Assembly (NCBI GenBank): GCA_964057225.1
Contig: OZ059899.1
Location: 7,130,001 to 7,194,000 of the forward strand
DNA: 64,000 bases
Direction: 5' to 3'
DNA from: Auanema rhodensis
Taxonomy: Eukaryota > Nematoda > Chromadorea > Rhabditida > Rhabditidae
Shown here: positions 40,295 through 56,053 of the stretch, one piece after another
How the letters are laid out: every line of letters begins with the position of its first letter
Position numbering within the stretch: position 1 is the first letter of the stretch
Notes under the pieces: model-generated
The model's input: the letters and a program-made list of their open reading frames with translations, nothing else
Database searches by the model: none
Told to the model about the DNA's origin: nothing
Translations under genes and position numbers: made by a program

Positions 40295-42296
40295 ATGCTG
40301 TCCCGGTACAGTAGGCCCTTCGCAAACAGCATTAGGGGAATAGCTTCGCGTGATGAAAATCTTACAGTTCGAGCTCGAATGCATTTGAACCCTGGAAAGG
40401 TTTTCTTATTAGCATTACTTATCTCATTTTTGTACTAAAGGTAGCATTCATTGAAGACACTAGGACATATACTTATGGTGATTTTTTGAATCGTGCTGGT
40501 CAATATGTTAGCATACTAAACTCTAAATATGGGATTGGAGTAAGGAAACTAATTTAAATTTTAATTATTGAAATAAAATGTTTAGAAAGGTGATCGAGTT
40601 ATCTCAAGGACTACGAAGTCTATAGATTCTGTAGCTTTGTATATCGCTTGCCTTCGTTTGGGAGCGATATATATTCCTGTTAATCCTTCTTATACTAGAA
40701 ATGAAACTGCTCATTACATTAGTGTTTGTTTTATTAAACTATTTAAAACTTGATTTTTGCTCCTGCAGGATTCAACTCCAAAGTTAATGGTAACATGTGA
40801 TGAGGCTACTGATTTAATTTTCCGGGATAGAATTAAACATGTTGTTAGGGAACAAATTTTATCCAAAGAAACAAAAAAAGTAATTTCTGTTTGCTTATCC
40901 AAAAAATAATGCGTTTCAATTAAGATTAAACCAGAGCTTGAGGTTGAAAACGTTGAAAGTTCAGATGTCGCTTGTGTTTGTTATACTTCAGGAACAACTG
41001 GTTATTATAGCTTTCATTCATTCATTATATAAAACGTTAAGCTAATTTCAGGATTGCCCAAAGGAGCAATGCTTACTCACGGATCATTGTCTGCCAATGC
41101 TGAAGCTCTCGTTGATATGTGGAGGTTTACTCACGATGACAAGTATATTTATCTTTGAGTAGAGACTATTTCTTATTTATTAAGATTACTTCATACTTTA
41201 CCTTTCTATCATGTACATGGAATGTTCATTTCTTTGAATTGTTCATTTTTCTCTCATTCGAGTGTTATTTGGAGAGATAGATTTAATGTTGATGATGCTT
41301 TGAAATGGATGCCACATAGTACTGTCTTCATGGGTGTTCCTACTTATTATACGTTAGTTTATTATCATTTTAAGTATGCAATTTTGCTTTTAGACGATGT
41401 CTGAGTCATCCTCTTTTTACAACTTCGGCGTATCGTTCCATCAGATTGTTTGTATCTGGTAGTGCTCCTTTGTCTTTACCTGTGTGGGAACAATTTAGAG
41501 ATACAACAGGCCATACAATTCTCGAACGTTACGGAATGACTGAAGGCATTCATATCATCATGTATCTTATTAATTTAGTTTTGATTTATAGCTCAAGTTA
41601 TCTGCTCAAACTCTTATGATATCAAGTACCGAAAGCCCGGTTCTGTGGGAAGAGCTTTAAGAGGAACAAAGCTTCGTATTAACAGTACCGGAGGTATTGA
41701 AATTCAATCTGATTCCTTGTTTGCTGGATACTGGAAAAACCCGGAAAGAACTAAAAAAGAATTTACGGAAGATGGGTATTTTATAACTGGTGATGTAGGT
41801 GAAATGGATAAAGAAGGTAAAACTTTTCAGAAAAAAAATGTGAATTTTTATGATTCAGGTTTTATAAAAATTTTGGGAAGAGGTAAAGATTTGGTGATCA
41901 CGGGAGGATTAAACGTCTATCCAAAAGAACTCGAGGATGCCATTGATAAGATGGAAGAAGTTTCAGAAAATGCCATTATTGGTAAAATAGTTTTCATATA
42001 ATAAATTGTATATAAATCGTTATTCTAGGAGTGCCACATAAAGAGTTTGGCGAAGCTGTTGTAGCTGTAGTTGTTCCAAAGAAATCTATAGATCAGGAGG
42101 CGTTTTCAAATAAAATTCTGAGCCATTTGCGCGAGCAGTTCTCTGGCTACAAGGTAAGAGTAAAGTGCAATTTATTTATAATTTTTTTTAAAATTAGGTA
42201 CCAAAAAAGATTGTTTATTTGCAAAGTTTGCCCAGAAACTCGATGGCTAAGGTTCAGAAAAATGTACTTCGAGAACAGTTTAAAGAATCATTTTAA
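40295..42296 (+). CDS. ACSF3-like malonyl-CoA synthetase
   Basis: Acyl-adenylate-forming enzyme. Closest to ACSF3/MatB, which activates malonate in mitochondria for mitochondrial fatty-acid synthesis. The start [20 protein letters not shown] is a typical mitochondrial presequence. The AMP-binding P-loop is [38 protein letters not shown] follows, then [10 protein letters not shown], then [18 protein letters not shown] and ILERYGMTE (ATP-binding). Next are [20 protein letters not shown] with GD (ribose-binding aspartate) and [20 protein letters not shown] (hinge and CoA region). The catalytic lysine is in the ending [18 protein letters not shown]. It ends KESF then TAA at 42294-42296. About twelve small exons. 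The HVHG and LERYGMTE blocks favour malonyl- over acetyl-CoA synthetases. All key residues are present. Confidence 0.88.
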
Positions 42297-42469
42297 TGCT
42301 TCAAAGTTTAAAAAAGGATAGTTTTCAGAATAGCATGGTAATCGCATAAAACATAATAGTTTTATGCTGGCCTAGTTTAGCTAGAAAAAGTACTTTAGTT
42401 TGAGGCTGCGATTTAGGAATATATTTACAGTGTCATAGGATTCATATACCACTTTACAAGTATAATTTT

Positions 42470-42475
42470 AATAAA
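42470..42475 (+). terminator. Poly(A) signal AATAAA after ACSF3
   Basis: Canonical hexamer about 175 bases after the ACSF3 stop. The next plus-strand gene is more than 8 kb away, so this would be the operon end. Confidence 0.5.
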
Positions 42476-44180
42476 TACTGTGTATTATATAATATTCTTT
42501 TTTAATAAAAATTCGTAGACAGTGTTTTTTTATTTTGTTTAGATAGAGAAAATTATGTTAAATCAACTTTGAGCATTTAGTCAAGGGACTTCTGCTGTTT
42601 TGAAAGTTTCCTAAAACAACAATGACATGACAGCCAAATATCATTACTTATTATTTTCTCTTGTATAATTCATATAGTTTACATGGCCATTTTTTAAGTT
42701 ATCTAAGGATTCTATAGTTATTTTGCTGGTTGCTGAGGTAATGTGACTTGTTAAGATCAGTTATTATTAAATTAATGTATCTGTATTTAATTACCTCACC
42801 ACTCATATTCAAAAGCTAGTAGAATTATATAGAAATAGTGTTTAAGAGTATTTGAAAAGATTGCCAATGAATTCTTGTTTCTAGCTTGAAGATAAAAAAA
42901 ATCAATTACAGGTTCTCTTTCACATGATACACAAAATGAAAGACGCTCTTCGAACATCAGAAGCGAAACATAGCTATATACTTTGAGGTAGTTTCGGTCT
43001 AGGACTTTTTTGGTGCATGACTAGTTTCTGCTGACGTTGTTCTCATTTTTCAATCATTCGTAAGATTAAACCATTTTCTTCAGATGTCCTTCATTTGTTC
43101 ATTAATTCAAAAATATTTGTTTTAATATCAGAAAACTGTATATTATTCGTAGTTAGTAGTAACATTATTTATTGTTTTTTTCCAGGATTTTCTTCGAAGA
43201 ACCAAAAGACTGCAGAACACCAGGTCAGATTCTTATCTTCATCTCTTTTGCCTGTGGATAGTTGTGTTCGTTCATTTGGTCTATGACGATGACGTTTGCC
43301 TCATCTTGGAGGACAGTCATCTTTTTGTCATTACGTCCTATCTGTTTTCTATATTCCGTTTTTATGTTTTTTTTCTGATATTAGAACATTTCATTCTAAA
43401 CGTTGAATACTATTTAACGTTAACTTTTCTGTTCGTCGTAAATTGCTTTAAGTTTATTTTTCCTTTGATAAGAGCCTAGAAACGTTTTCATTTCCGTAAT
43501 AGTTTAATACTTTGTTTTCGTACTCTTGTTGATATAACTCATTTACCTAGGCTTAATTGATATGAATCCTAGATGTTTTGTCTTGTATACTAATATAACT
43601 TGATGAAAAGAAAACAGTTTTCACCGTACATATAGTGTACCAGGCGTTTGTTTGGCGTAAGTTTTTCTCTCATCTTTGCTTCTATCTTATTTAAAATCCC
43701 GCCGTAACTGCGTTCACAAAAACGTTTAATACTACTAGCTGTCCTCACGTTTCTGGTATACAATTAAACGGAACGAATTGTTTGTTTCGTGAAATATTTT
43801 TCTTTCTTGAAGCTTCATCATTGTTTGTCATCATCACTTAAGGAATTGATTTATTTCTTCATAACTGTTTTGTTTCATTCATATTCATGTTAACAATTCT
43901 TAATTAAGATCAATTTGTTCCAATTAAAAAAAATTTTTTTTTGATCTCAGCTTAAAAAAATTATGAGATTTCTGAGACGGCTGTATCCGTGATTAAAAAC
44001 ACCTTGTCATATAATATTTGTCCGAAGGTTGCCATTCAATAGCTAGCTAGCTGTTTGCAATTTAACAGTCTATGAACTCAATTGCAATCCTCAATAAGTA
44101 TCTGATAGATACAAGTTTTCTTTAATGCTTTTGATTTTGAAAGATGTCTTTAGCTTTTACATAACGTCACTAATCATCTT

Positions 44181-44202
44181 ATACATACATATATGTATGT
44201 AT
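44181..44202. repeat. 22-bp perfect palindrome
   Basis: The arms are atacatacata and tatgtatgtat, exact reverse complements with no spacer. Confidence 0.7.
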
Positions 44203-45107
44203 ATATAAATATATACTATACATATCTGTTATGGACTTCGATAATGTTGACTCATCATCGCGTATAGTTTCTCATCGTTCTGTCATTTTCTTCTGTATGC
44301 TTCTATACTGATATTTCTACCTTGTTTTATATCAAATACTAATTTCTTTCTAGATACATATGTCCATATATGATGTTTAATATTTTGGTTTTGGTATAGT
44401 TTACTAGTGATAGTTACTTCCCCGTGGGTGATAATTAAAAATACATAGTAAATGGCAATACAACTTCTTTACCACTTTTGAAAACACGTTTTTTTGTGTT
44501 CTTCATCTCGAGGTCGTCTTTGATGATGATGCTGCTGCTGAGTTAACCCTAGGCCCAGTCCAGGTTCTATAGGCAGCGCCATCTTCATAGTTGTCCCCAT
44601 GAAGATCAGTTCGTCTATTGAAACAGGAATAGTTACGTTAACACCCGAAATGGCAATTAGTTATTTGCCGCCCAGTTTTAGAATTTTTTTTGTCTTTGCC
44701 CTATGTTTCTCGTGCATCGTTTCCGTTTTACCTATATAATATAATTTCTATTGGTAAATTGACATTTAAACTTTGCAACAAATATTTAATCGAAGTAAAT
44801 TTGAAAGTGTTTTACATTTTGAGGTTTGCTCTCATTTTCTTTTGCATACAGAACTTGTTTAGAGAAAAAAAATGAGCATAGTTAGAGGTACGAGAATTGG
44901 TGATTGTGCGTGTAGCAGGAGGTGTGTTTACCGGCCACTCATCAGTGTAGATAGCAGCCGGCTTCTATGTTTCTCCTTACTCTCTCTACTCTCTCTTTCT
45001 CTCTTTGTTAGTATTCAATCTTTTTTTTTAAATCTGTGTTGTTGGTAATATTTTTTTGAGGGTTTTTGTGAGTTTTATTTCAAATTTTCCTGAACATTAT
45101 TTTCAGG

Positions 45108-45111
45108 AACG

Positions 45112-45149
<38 letters not shown>

Positions 45150-45153
45150 CGTT
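45108..45153. repeat. (TA)n tract capped as a perfect 46-bp palindrome
   Basis: A pure TA run is flanked by aacgtta on the left and taacgtt on the right, so the whole tract is its own reverse complement and could form a cruciform. The capping by matched non-TA bases is more than a simple microsatellite needs. Confidence 0.8.
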
Positions 45154-48100
45154 GCTCTTAACTATTATATTATTAATTCTAGTAATAATCATTTGAATTA
45201 TGAAATTTTGTTTAGAATATATATTTCTAGAGTTAGTGTTCTATATTCTGACAAATTATTTTTAAAAATACTTCTTATTGCTTATTGTCATATTAACTTT
45301 ATGAGTTTTACGTCTGTATGTTCAAAAATCATTACTATTGGTTGAATTATTGTTAGAATGGTCTCTTTATGGTCTTGCTCAGTTAATGTTTTTCGCTCTT
45401 CTCTTTTTTTCTCATTTGGTCTTCTTCACTTCTGTTTTCGGTTAAACTGATCGTTAAGCGATTGTTAACGTCTGATGTCTTTGATTGTTTCACGTTTTGC
45501 ATCTATCTATCTGCTATGTTTGAGATACTATTCGCCATTCAACTATAACAACAGATAGAAGATTTGTGCTCATTACGTTCTTGAAGCTATAGTGGACCAT
45601 TAGTCGAGTAAGATAAAGAGGTAATGATGATGGAGATATTGTGGTTGAATGAGAGATGAAGAATAAAAGTGGAAAGGATGGACGAGTAACATTCTTTATC
45701 GTAGTGTTACTTTTCTTCTTCTTCTCCTTCTTGTTCTTCTTGTCTCCGTCTTCGTTTTCCCTTATCCTCTATCTATGTCAATTTGTATGCTCACGTGCGT
45801 GGGCGTCGGCGAGTAAGCAACCGACTGAGCACTAGATCGTCGTCAGCGTTGTCCTCACTGCTTCGGCCAGTACCTTGCCACCTCGTATTGAAACACTTTA
45901 TTTGAATTAGCCTACAGCTGTCCGAATCGTGTACTGTTCCAATCTATACCTGCAAGATGATCATTGGTGATGTTCGTACAAAATTGTATTGTCGCTAATG
46001 ATGACGAATAAGAAAGCATTGACGAATATCATTGGAGAAGCCGTATGAGGGTGACAGGTTGAAGCGAACATGTATGTTTTTCTTTGCTGATCTTGTCTCA
46101 GTTTCAACTGTCATAACGCTTGTTAATATGTAGGTCGCTTGAAAATCAGCTGGCAATGATCACATTGCTATGCTGTACAGACTGCGCACTCATCATGTGT
46201 TCCGACTTCATAATCATATAGGATAGACGACATGATGACGTCAAATTCGTAGACGGCTTGAAGGTCAAATCCATAAAAACAAAAAGGTTACCTATCTGGC
46301 AAGAACTTGATGCCAGGTCGTGGAACCGCATTTGATATCATGATTGGATTCGTCTAAATGGCTCAGGTAGCAGCACACTTTCTTCTCTTTTGACTCCGGG
46401 TAGAGTTATTTCATAGGCAGAGAAAAGAAAACATTGATGAAGATAACTAATCATAGTGTGAATACGAAGACTGGGATTTGATTAGTTTTACGCGTCCCGT
46501 ATCAGAACTGGGCAACTGTTCTTAGAAAAATTTCTCAGCTCTACGTCTCTATGATCATCTCACATGCTTTCTCTAATTCTCTTCACTTTGAAGTTATACT
46601 TCGTAATCTTAGTCATCTATTTTCATTCGTGCTCATTCAAATATAAGTTTATGAAGCTATGCTGTGTTAATTACTTTCAAACTTGATACCTCAACACAAC
46701 CTTCTTCATTACTTCTTTTCTTATCTTGACTTTGGCGCTAATATCGTCGTTTTCTATCAGCTTCTATGTTTCAACTTCCAAATTCATGTTGCAAACTCAT
46801 TTTTTCTTCTTTTCAACTTCGCCTTTTGAACATAGGGATGCTGTGTGACCTTCTGCCGGCCTGACGTCTCGTCTAGTCGCCACTCTTTTGGACCAAAATC
46901 ACTCTCCTGTGGTCGTCTTGTTGTAGTTGGTAGTCCGACAGACCGCGAGGTGAAGACGAGAGGAGATAGAACTGAATACGAATACATACATGTATAGAGA
47001 ACACGATAAGCATATGATGAATAAGGGAGAAAAAAGACATGCAGGCATATAGAGAAAGTTAAACGGGGCCAAAACGGCCCTTTAAGGCAAATGAAGGTGC
47101 GCCGATTTTCTACGATATGAAGAGAGAGAAAGAAGGAAGAGAGAGAGAAGCAGAGAGAGAAAAGGAGAAGGGGGGAGTAAGGTTAAGGGACTGTGCGACT
47201 GCGTGACGCGATGCGTCCTCCAGCATTCGCACAGCACCGTCTTATCAGTCGTCAATCGGCAACTACGTCGTCCCTACCAGCAACGTTGATCATCTGACTA
47301 TCCGCACCGGCGATGATTCCTGTTCTCTTCCAATATTTAATATGAATTTATATTGTTATCTTATGTGTTCGGATCAATTCTGAAGCTATTTTTTGGCTAT
47401 TCCTCAGATATATTAAATCTTAAGCCACAAATAACAAAACTGCTAAAACTGATATGCTTTGATTATTTAAAATAAAAAAACATTCGGAATTGACTGTTTG
47501 TCGTTGCTCCTATAATCCATAATTGATTCATGCTTTGATGTGAAGTCAGTTGTCATATTCCAACTTAAATTATTATCTTTTAATCAATTTATAAAAATAA
47601 TAATTAATATTAATTTAAATAATAATTATAATATTATTTTATATAAATATGGATGATCTGTTAATATCTTTCTTTATATATTTCACCTTTCAGTTCATTA
47701 TCATATTCATGTTCTTCATCTCTTTATCTATATGATATAATATATATTATTATTATTATTATTTATTTTAAATTATTTTATTTTTTCATAATTTTTCATA
47801 ATTATTATATTTTATTTTAATTTTTAAAATCATTTATTTATATATATATATATTTATAACAAAATTTCATTTTTATTCTTCTTAAAATTAATTTTCACAG
47901 AAATTACAACAGATATTCAGCATAAGCTTATCATTATGTATTTCAAGAGATGTTTAGTCATTTTTTTAATTTTAATCATTATTATTGATTATACAGATTT
48001 ATAGTAAATTAATTATTCCTATCTTTTCAAATATATTCAACCACCTGTATTAGATTATCAATCTAGCTTTTGCTATCTATTTGGATACTAGATAGAGTTC

Positions 48101-48182
48101 CCTATGGCACAATTCAGTGGAGGAAGGATTCAAGCCACTAACGAACAGCCGTCATCAGCCTTTGTGGTTTGGAGAGCTGGAC

Positions 48183-48235
48183 GGGTGGGGTGGGGAAGAC
48201 AGAAGAGATGGGGTGGGGTGTTAGGGTTGTGGGGG
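48183..48235 (+). other. G-quadruplex motif
   Basis: Seven runs of three or more G in 53 bases. From 48210 on, four runs (GGGG, GGGG, GGG, GGGGG) are separated by loops of 1, 5 and 4 bases, meeting the G3+N1-7 rule. Striking in such an AT-rich region. Confidence 0.7.
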
Positions 48236-48813
48236 AAGTAGATCTAGACGAGAAGAAAGATAGAAAAGATGATATCGATTAGCTATGATCACTTGTATCC
48301 CTGTCTCCAGGCACATCACCCACTTGTTCCACCAGGTGATCATCATATGTTTCCTGTTAAGAATATCTTTTTTATCATTTATTTTAATAAAAAAAGGTAA
48401 TCATTTTCATTTAATACATTCAAAAGAACATATTCTTAATACAAAAATGATATAATCATGATTACTACTCTCTTTTCCTTTAATTCTTTCTATTTTTCTC
48501 TCTTTCTTTCACTTCATCTTCTCTCTATGTTTCATGTTATCCATCTAACGTCAATGAAATGATATTACCAGTTGTATTGTCATATCGTCAGAATTTATTT
48601 TTCTTTTTTTTTTGAAATATAATACCATCAAAGAGAATATGTTTCATATCTTTATTATTTCAAATACATCATTATATTATATAATATATTCTTCATTTAT
48701 TGTCATTCATTAGACAAGATGTACTGATAATCTATCTTTTTCACAACCTATTTCCTTTTCATCATTTAAACACTTTTACTACTACTTGTATGTATTCCTC
48801 CTATTAGTTTAGG

Positions 48814-48844
48814 TTCTTCTTCTTCTTCTTCTTCTTCTTCTTCT
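48814..48844. repeat. CTT trinucleotide microsatellite
   Basis: About ten uninterrupted ttc/ctt units. Confidence 0.9.
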
Positions 48845-50176
48845 GTTTATTTTTCTTAATATCATTTTGTACGTTTATCACAGAGCTAATAACTACCGGT
48901 CGTAGTTAAAGTCAGAATCTGTTGTCTCGTGACCCCCATAGTTCCCCTATTTCTCTAACTATCAGTTACCATTCCCGTTCTTTGAGTCGTTTGCCACCTA
49001 GCTTTTTCTGGATTTAGTATTCTCTACTATAAAAACTTTAATTATTCTTATTTATTATAATACATATATAATATATTTATGATTATAATTCTTTTAATCA
49101 ATGTTTATTCTATCAAAATAATTATTTTTGAATTGTTTACAATCAATTTAATTTAATTTTTTATTCAAATTAATATTTATAAACAAATTATTTATTTCAT
49201 TTTTTAATTTTTTTAAAATTTTTTTAAAATTACTTCTAATATAAATTTTCTTTTTTTTTCCTTTTCAATGTGCACAATAATATTTGCAACCATTGTGGGA
49301 GATATTGTTATCAGCTTATCATTTTAATGGTTTGGTTTCCGCTTTTACCTCTATTTCATGTTCTCTTTTCAACTTAATCGTTTCATGATTTATCCGATAA
49401 CCTCTCACTTTTTTTTTTCAAAATCTATGTAAGCATTTCTCTTGTGCTCATTAAATATTCAACTATAGATAAAGCTTAAATCATTTCAGCTTTTAGTTAT
49501 AAACTATATGTTTTCATATTGTTATACTTACTATTCCTTATTTTTCTTTTTCTAAATATTTTTATTCAGTTTTTAGATAAATCCTTCAATCATTAATACT
49601 GATTGTTTCAGCCAGACAATCCTTGTTATATCTTATCCTCATCCCATTATTACATGGCGCCTACTTGTCGCCATTGGTGTGTCATGCAATACCGTACCTA
49701 TAGCTTATTCTAGGCTTTCATTATATTTTAAATGTTATTTTTCACTATTTTCTACCTATAGTTATAACGTTTTCAGACAATCTTATATTTATTTATTTAT
49801 ATATTAATCTACATACATATGATGAATTCAGATTACTGTGTTTGCATTCTCTTAACTATGTGCTTTTCTACAATATTCTTCAAAATTTTATCATTTTTGT
49901 TTGAATTCATTTTTTATTAAAAATTAAGAAAATAACATAAATATATTTATTATCTCATATCATGATAATTTGATTCCTTTTAACTATTCTTTATTTCATT
50001 TGATATATAAATTTATTTGAATCTTATCCGGGTTCTTTAAAAATATTTTTTTATTCTGTAATCAACTTCAAAAGATATAGCTCTTAATGCTCAATTAAAA
50101 GTTCGTGATGTGATGTCATGTATGTAACATTCTTTCATATGTTTTTCTTTTCTTAACCAGAAACATATACATATAT

Positions 50177-50204
50177 ATAACTATATATGTATATATATAG
50201 TTAT
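50177..50204. repeat. 12-bp inverted repeat
   Basis: The arms ataactatatat and atatatagttat are separated by gtat, about 540 bases upstream of the YAP start. Confidence 0.6.
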
Positions 50205-50740
50205 GAATGATTAGGATAGGTAAGCAATATGTATCTATCCATCTATATACTATATACATATAAATAGATCAATCAATAGTTTTGTCTTATGAGTTGTTAT
50301 ATGAAACTTAAAGGTGATGATGAATCATTAGTTGATTATTCCTTTTTTTTCCTCAACTATTTGACTCTCTGTGTTGTGCTTTTCAACATTCATATATTAT
50401 ACAATATGTATTATATTTATCTAAAAATACATTTGAATTCATCTTTATTTCATTTTTATTTTATAAAATAAATATTATATATATCTACTTCCTTTCTTTT
50501 GATAATATTATTTTAATTCTTTATTCCCACAATTGACATGTGCAGTTTATCTTTCTTATCTTTCTGCGACACACCTTTTGCCACTCTTACGCGTTACTGT
50601 TTTTCAATTGTCAAAAAATCTTTTTCTATATTTAAAGATATTACTGATTTTATTCTGTTTATATATATATATATATATATATATCTTTCTATTATATAAT
50701 ATATAATATATTTTATTCTTATTCATTATCTTTAGGGGTG

Positions 50741-53040
<2,300 letters not shown>

Positions 53041-55191
53041 CTATATATTATCACATTGATATATACCAAAAAAGAAATCTGCGTTATTTATAGGCTTAGC
53101 CTACAACCTTATCATGTACAATACAGGGCTAATATTATCTATTATGGACAATATTATGTTTTTTTTTGTTCATAGTTTACAAAGAATATCTATTCTCTTT
53201 TCATAGAATATGTCTCTTGCCTGCACCGATGTAATCCTTCGATTTAACAGAGTTTTTTCTTTATAGTCTGCTATTCATTCATTCATTCTCTCTCTATATA
53301 TCTATCTATCTATCTCTCTCTCTCTGTCTGTCTCCCTCTCCTTGTCTCTCACTCTCTCTCTCTCTATTTATATATTTCCCCTCTTAAGCTTGAACATCCT
53401 TTTTCTTCATATTATATGGCAAATTATTGTACCCTAAACCTATATAGTCTTAGATGCATGTAAATAACCGAAATATGTGAAATATCCATTTTCTTTTTTT
53501 TTTCCAACTAAATAGATTACATTCTCTATACGTTTTTAAAACGTTTGAGTTTGATTTTTCTAAATTTACTCTAAATCACTTTAGTATCTATTCCTTTTTT
53601 CTCTCTTCTAATGCTTCAAGCAAAACTTTTAAAGTTTATTTGGTCAATAATTTTTCATAAAAGAATGGATACACATAGTGATATGTAATTTCTATGAATA
53701 TACACATACACATGCATGGTCGTATCTTTTTGTTTGAAATATCTCAGAGAACAAAAAATTTTTTAAAAATTAAATATTTTTTTCTATAAAAACAATATCT
53801 GAGATATAATTTATAGTATATAAATAGCCTATACCTAATTTTCATTTCCTTCCCCTTACTTCCCTCCTCTCTCCCCCCCCCAACCCTTGTTCAATATAAT
53901 TCCTTCATTTTTTCTGTCATGGAACGAATCGTGTCTCAAATCGTTCCTAATCGTGATCCATTCATAGATTTGCCATTTTTCATCTTTAAAAGTGATATCG
54001 ACCAAGCTGTCAGTGATCTAATAATATCATTTGGTTTGGTATACCAAATTATATTCTGTCTGTATAATTCTTTCATTTTATTATTTTAAGTTTTAAGACA
54101 TTTTCTTTTTCTTCTCCGTCTTCTATTTCTTCTCCTTTTTTTTCAAATTTTTATTTTTACAACTTCTTTTTTCTTCTTTTTCTTAACAACTTAAGCTGCT
54201 CGTCTTCAATCAAGCTAATTAAGTGGACCAAATTACTGTACATAAATCCACTTATAGCAGTTTCAAGTTGTGTCCAGCATTTTCATCTAGTTTCTTTTTT
54301 TTTTCTGAATGTTTCATGCACCCTCATGGATATCAATGTATTCTGATAAATTTTAAATACTTATATATATTATATATATAATATATATAATATATATTAG
54401 TATTTAAAATAAATATAATTATCGTATATTATTCTTTATTTTTGTAATTTATATACAACAAATTTTATGAAATAGAAACAATTCCAATTCTATATATTCA
54501 ATCAATTATATAAAAGAAAAGAAAAGGAAAAACACAACACAACATATAACAAACTACACTACATACTTCAAAGTTTTTAATCTTTATTTTGCTGATAAAT
54601 TATAATGGGCGGAGTTATAAAAATGTATTTAAATAATATTTTATTCATAAATATATACAAATATATATGATTTTCTAGATTAAAATCATATATTTTATTA
54701 ATTTATATTATTTTTTAATTAATATAATATTTCATATTTATTGATATATTATTTTATTTAAAATTTAAAATAAAATATTATTTATATGTAATCAATAAAT
54801 AAATTAATATTTATAAAATATATTTAATCTGTTTTTTTCATCTTTAATGTAGTTGATTTATCATGGTCCTAGAATTACCAGATTGTTCGAGAACACGAAT
54901 TAATATGATGACAATTAGAAACGTTAAAAGGGCGGGCGACGTGGTCTCTTGCCGTGGTGTAGGTAGATCGTGTTGCTGTTTGTCCTTGTAACTGAACAGT
55001 TTTCTTTCAATTTCATTTTTCTCAGGAGACTTTAGTCTCTGTTTGTTATTCTTGCGTTACATTGCCTGTTTTTCTGATGGAATTGAAGATACATCCTGCT
55101 ATAAGCTTGTTTTGTTTCTTATTTTGTCTTAAAATTCTTTGCTATATTTCATGATAATTTATTTGAGTTTCGTACGAAAAAGCTAGCAACC
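53041..55191. other. YAP 3' flank and GST upstream region
   Basis: The first part is the likely YAP 3' UTR. It holds a CT/TATC microsatellite (53286-53368) and a PUF-type element TGTAAATA (53459-53466). A 56-codon plus frame at 53919-54089 (MERIVSQIVPNRDPFIDLPF...) has plausible composition but no other support. A 14-bp palindrome (tttggtataccaaa) lies within it. From 54350 to 54840 the sequence is almost pure A/T. Confidence 0.45.
53286..53368. repeat. Pyrimidine microsatellite (CT and TATC units)
   Basis: Runs of ctctct with tatc units, interrupted. Confidence 0.8.
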
Positions 55192-56053
55192 ATGGTTTAC
55201 AAGTTGACATATTTCAACTGCAGAGGTAGTTTTCAAATGTTTTTCCTATTCACACTCTTCATTAGGACTTGGTGAGCCAATTCGTCTCATGCTCGTTGAT
55301 CAGGGGATTGCTTATGAGGATGAGCGCTTTGAAGTTTCTGAATGGCCACAGTTCAAGCCTTCCATGGTAAAATATATAATTTTCAATTGAGTCAGAACGA
55401 AAAGAAAATTATAGACATTCGGACAAGCTCCAGTATTGTACGAAGGTGATAAACAGATTGCTCAAACTGGAACTATTAACCGTCACTTGGCCAGAAAACA
55501 TAGTGAGATTACTAGTTTAGTGAAAGTCAAGAAAGAATCAAAATGGTTATAGATTTGAATGGAAGCAATGAATGTGAATCAACCTTCATTGATATGGTCT
55601 TTGAAGGATGTCGCGATTTACGTACCAAATACGGTGCTATCATATACGGTAACTTTGAAGCTGACAGACATCAATTTGCTACTGAAGTTATTCCTCAACA
55701 TTTTACTGTATTGGAAAATCTTATGAAAACATATTGTAATGGAGAGAAGTTTGTTGCTGGTGAAAAGGTGAAGAATTCAAGAAAAGAGATAGATAATGAT
55801 GAAAATCCTCTTAGATATCTTACGTCGATTATTCTTTATTCGAGCTTCTCGACATAATGCTTGTTCTGGAACCAACTATTCTTGACAAGTTCCCTATTCT
55901 CAAAGCGTTCCATAGTAGAATGAATAGCAGACCATCTCTTCATGTAATACCTTTTCCATTTACAAAATGTATTTCTTATAAAAATTAATTTAGGCTTATC
56001 TGGAGAAGAGAGCTATTTCTAATATTCCTATTAATGGAAATGGAAAACAATAA
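55192..56053 (+). CDS. Pi-class glutathione S-transferase
   Basis: Cytosolic detoxification enzyme that conjugates glutathione to electrophiles. It starts MVYKLTYFNCRG, where the Tyr of LTYF is the catalytic tyrosine. Then come LGEPIRLMLVDQGIAYEDER and FGQAPVLYEGDKQIAQTGTI, where the Q-T-G segment is the equivalent of the glutathione-binding Q-S-G. Then NRHLARKH joins to NLNGSNECES across a 51-base intron, in the pi-class manner. The helical domain gives FIDMVFEGCRDLRTKYGAII. The later exons read ISYVDYSLFELLDIMLVLEP and LDKFPILKAFHSRMNSRPSL. It ends IPINGNGKQ then TAA. The N-G-N-G-K-Q ending is the one recalled for filarial pi-class GST. Confidence 0.93.

Larger units (their letters stand above)
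42476..50740. other. 8.3-kb stretch without a recognisable gene, upstream of YAP
   Basis: The longest gene-free part of the window. No open frame has protein-like composition. GC-richer islands lie at about 44500-45000, 45700-46300, 46800-47330 and 48100-48320, separated by AT-rich DNA. It holds a 22-bp palindrome (44181), a long TA palindrome (45108), a G-quadruplex motif (48183), a CTT tract (48814) and a hairpin (50177). At 45792 a CACGTG E-box overlaps GCGTG. A possible non-coding exon lies at 43185-43224, between ttttccag and gtcag. This may be YAP regulatory DNA, unrecognised non-coding RNA, or distant 5' exons. Confidence 0.45.

Noticed and set aside
42982-43035. let-7-like seed ttgaggtagtttcgg as a possible miRNA locus
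   Set aside because: Only the seed matches. The flanks do not fold into a convincing 22-bp hairpin arm, and the rest does not resemble a known family member.
46784-46987. 67-codon minus-strand frame in the YAP upstream region
   Set aside because: It has no motif or splice support, and the composition follows the local GC island.
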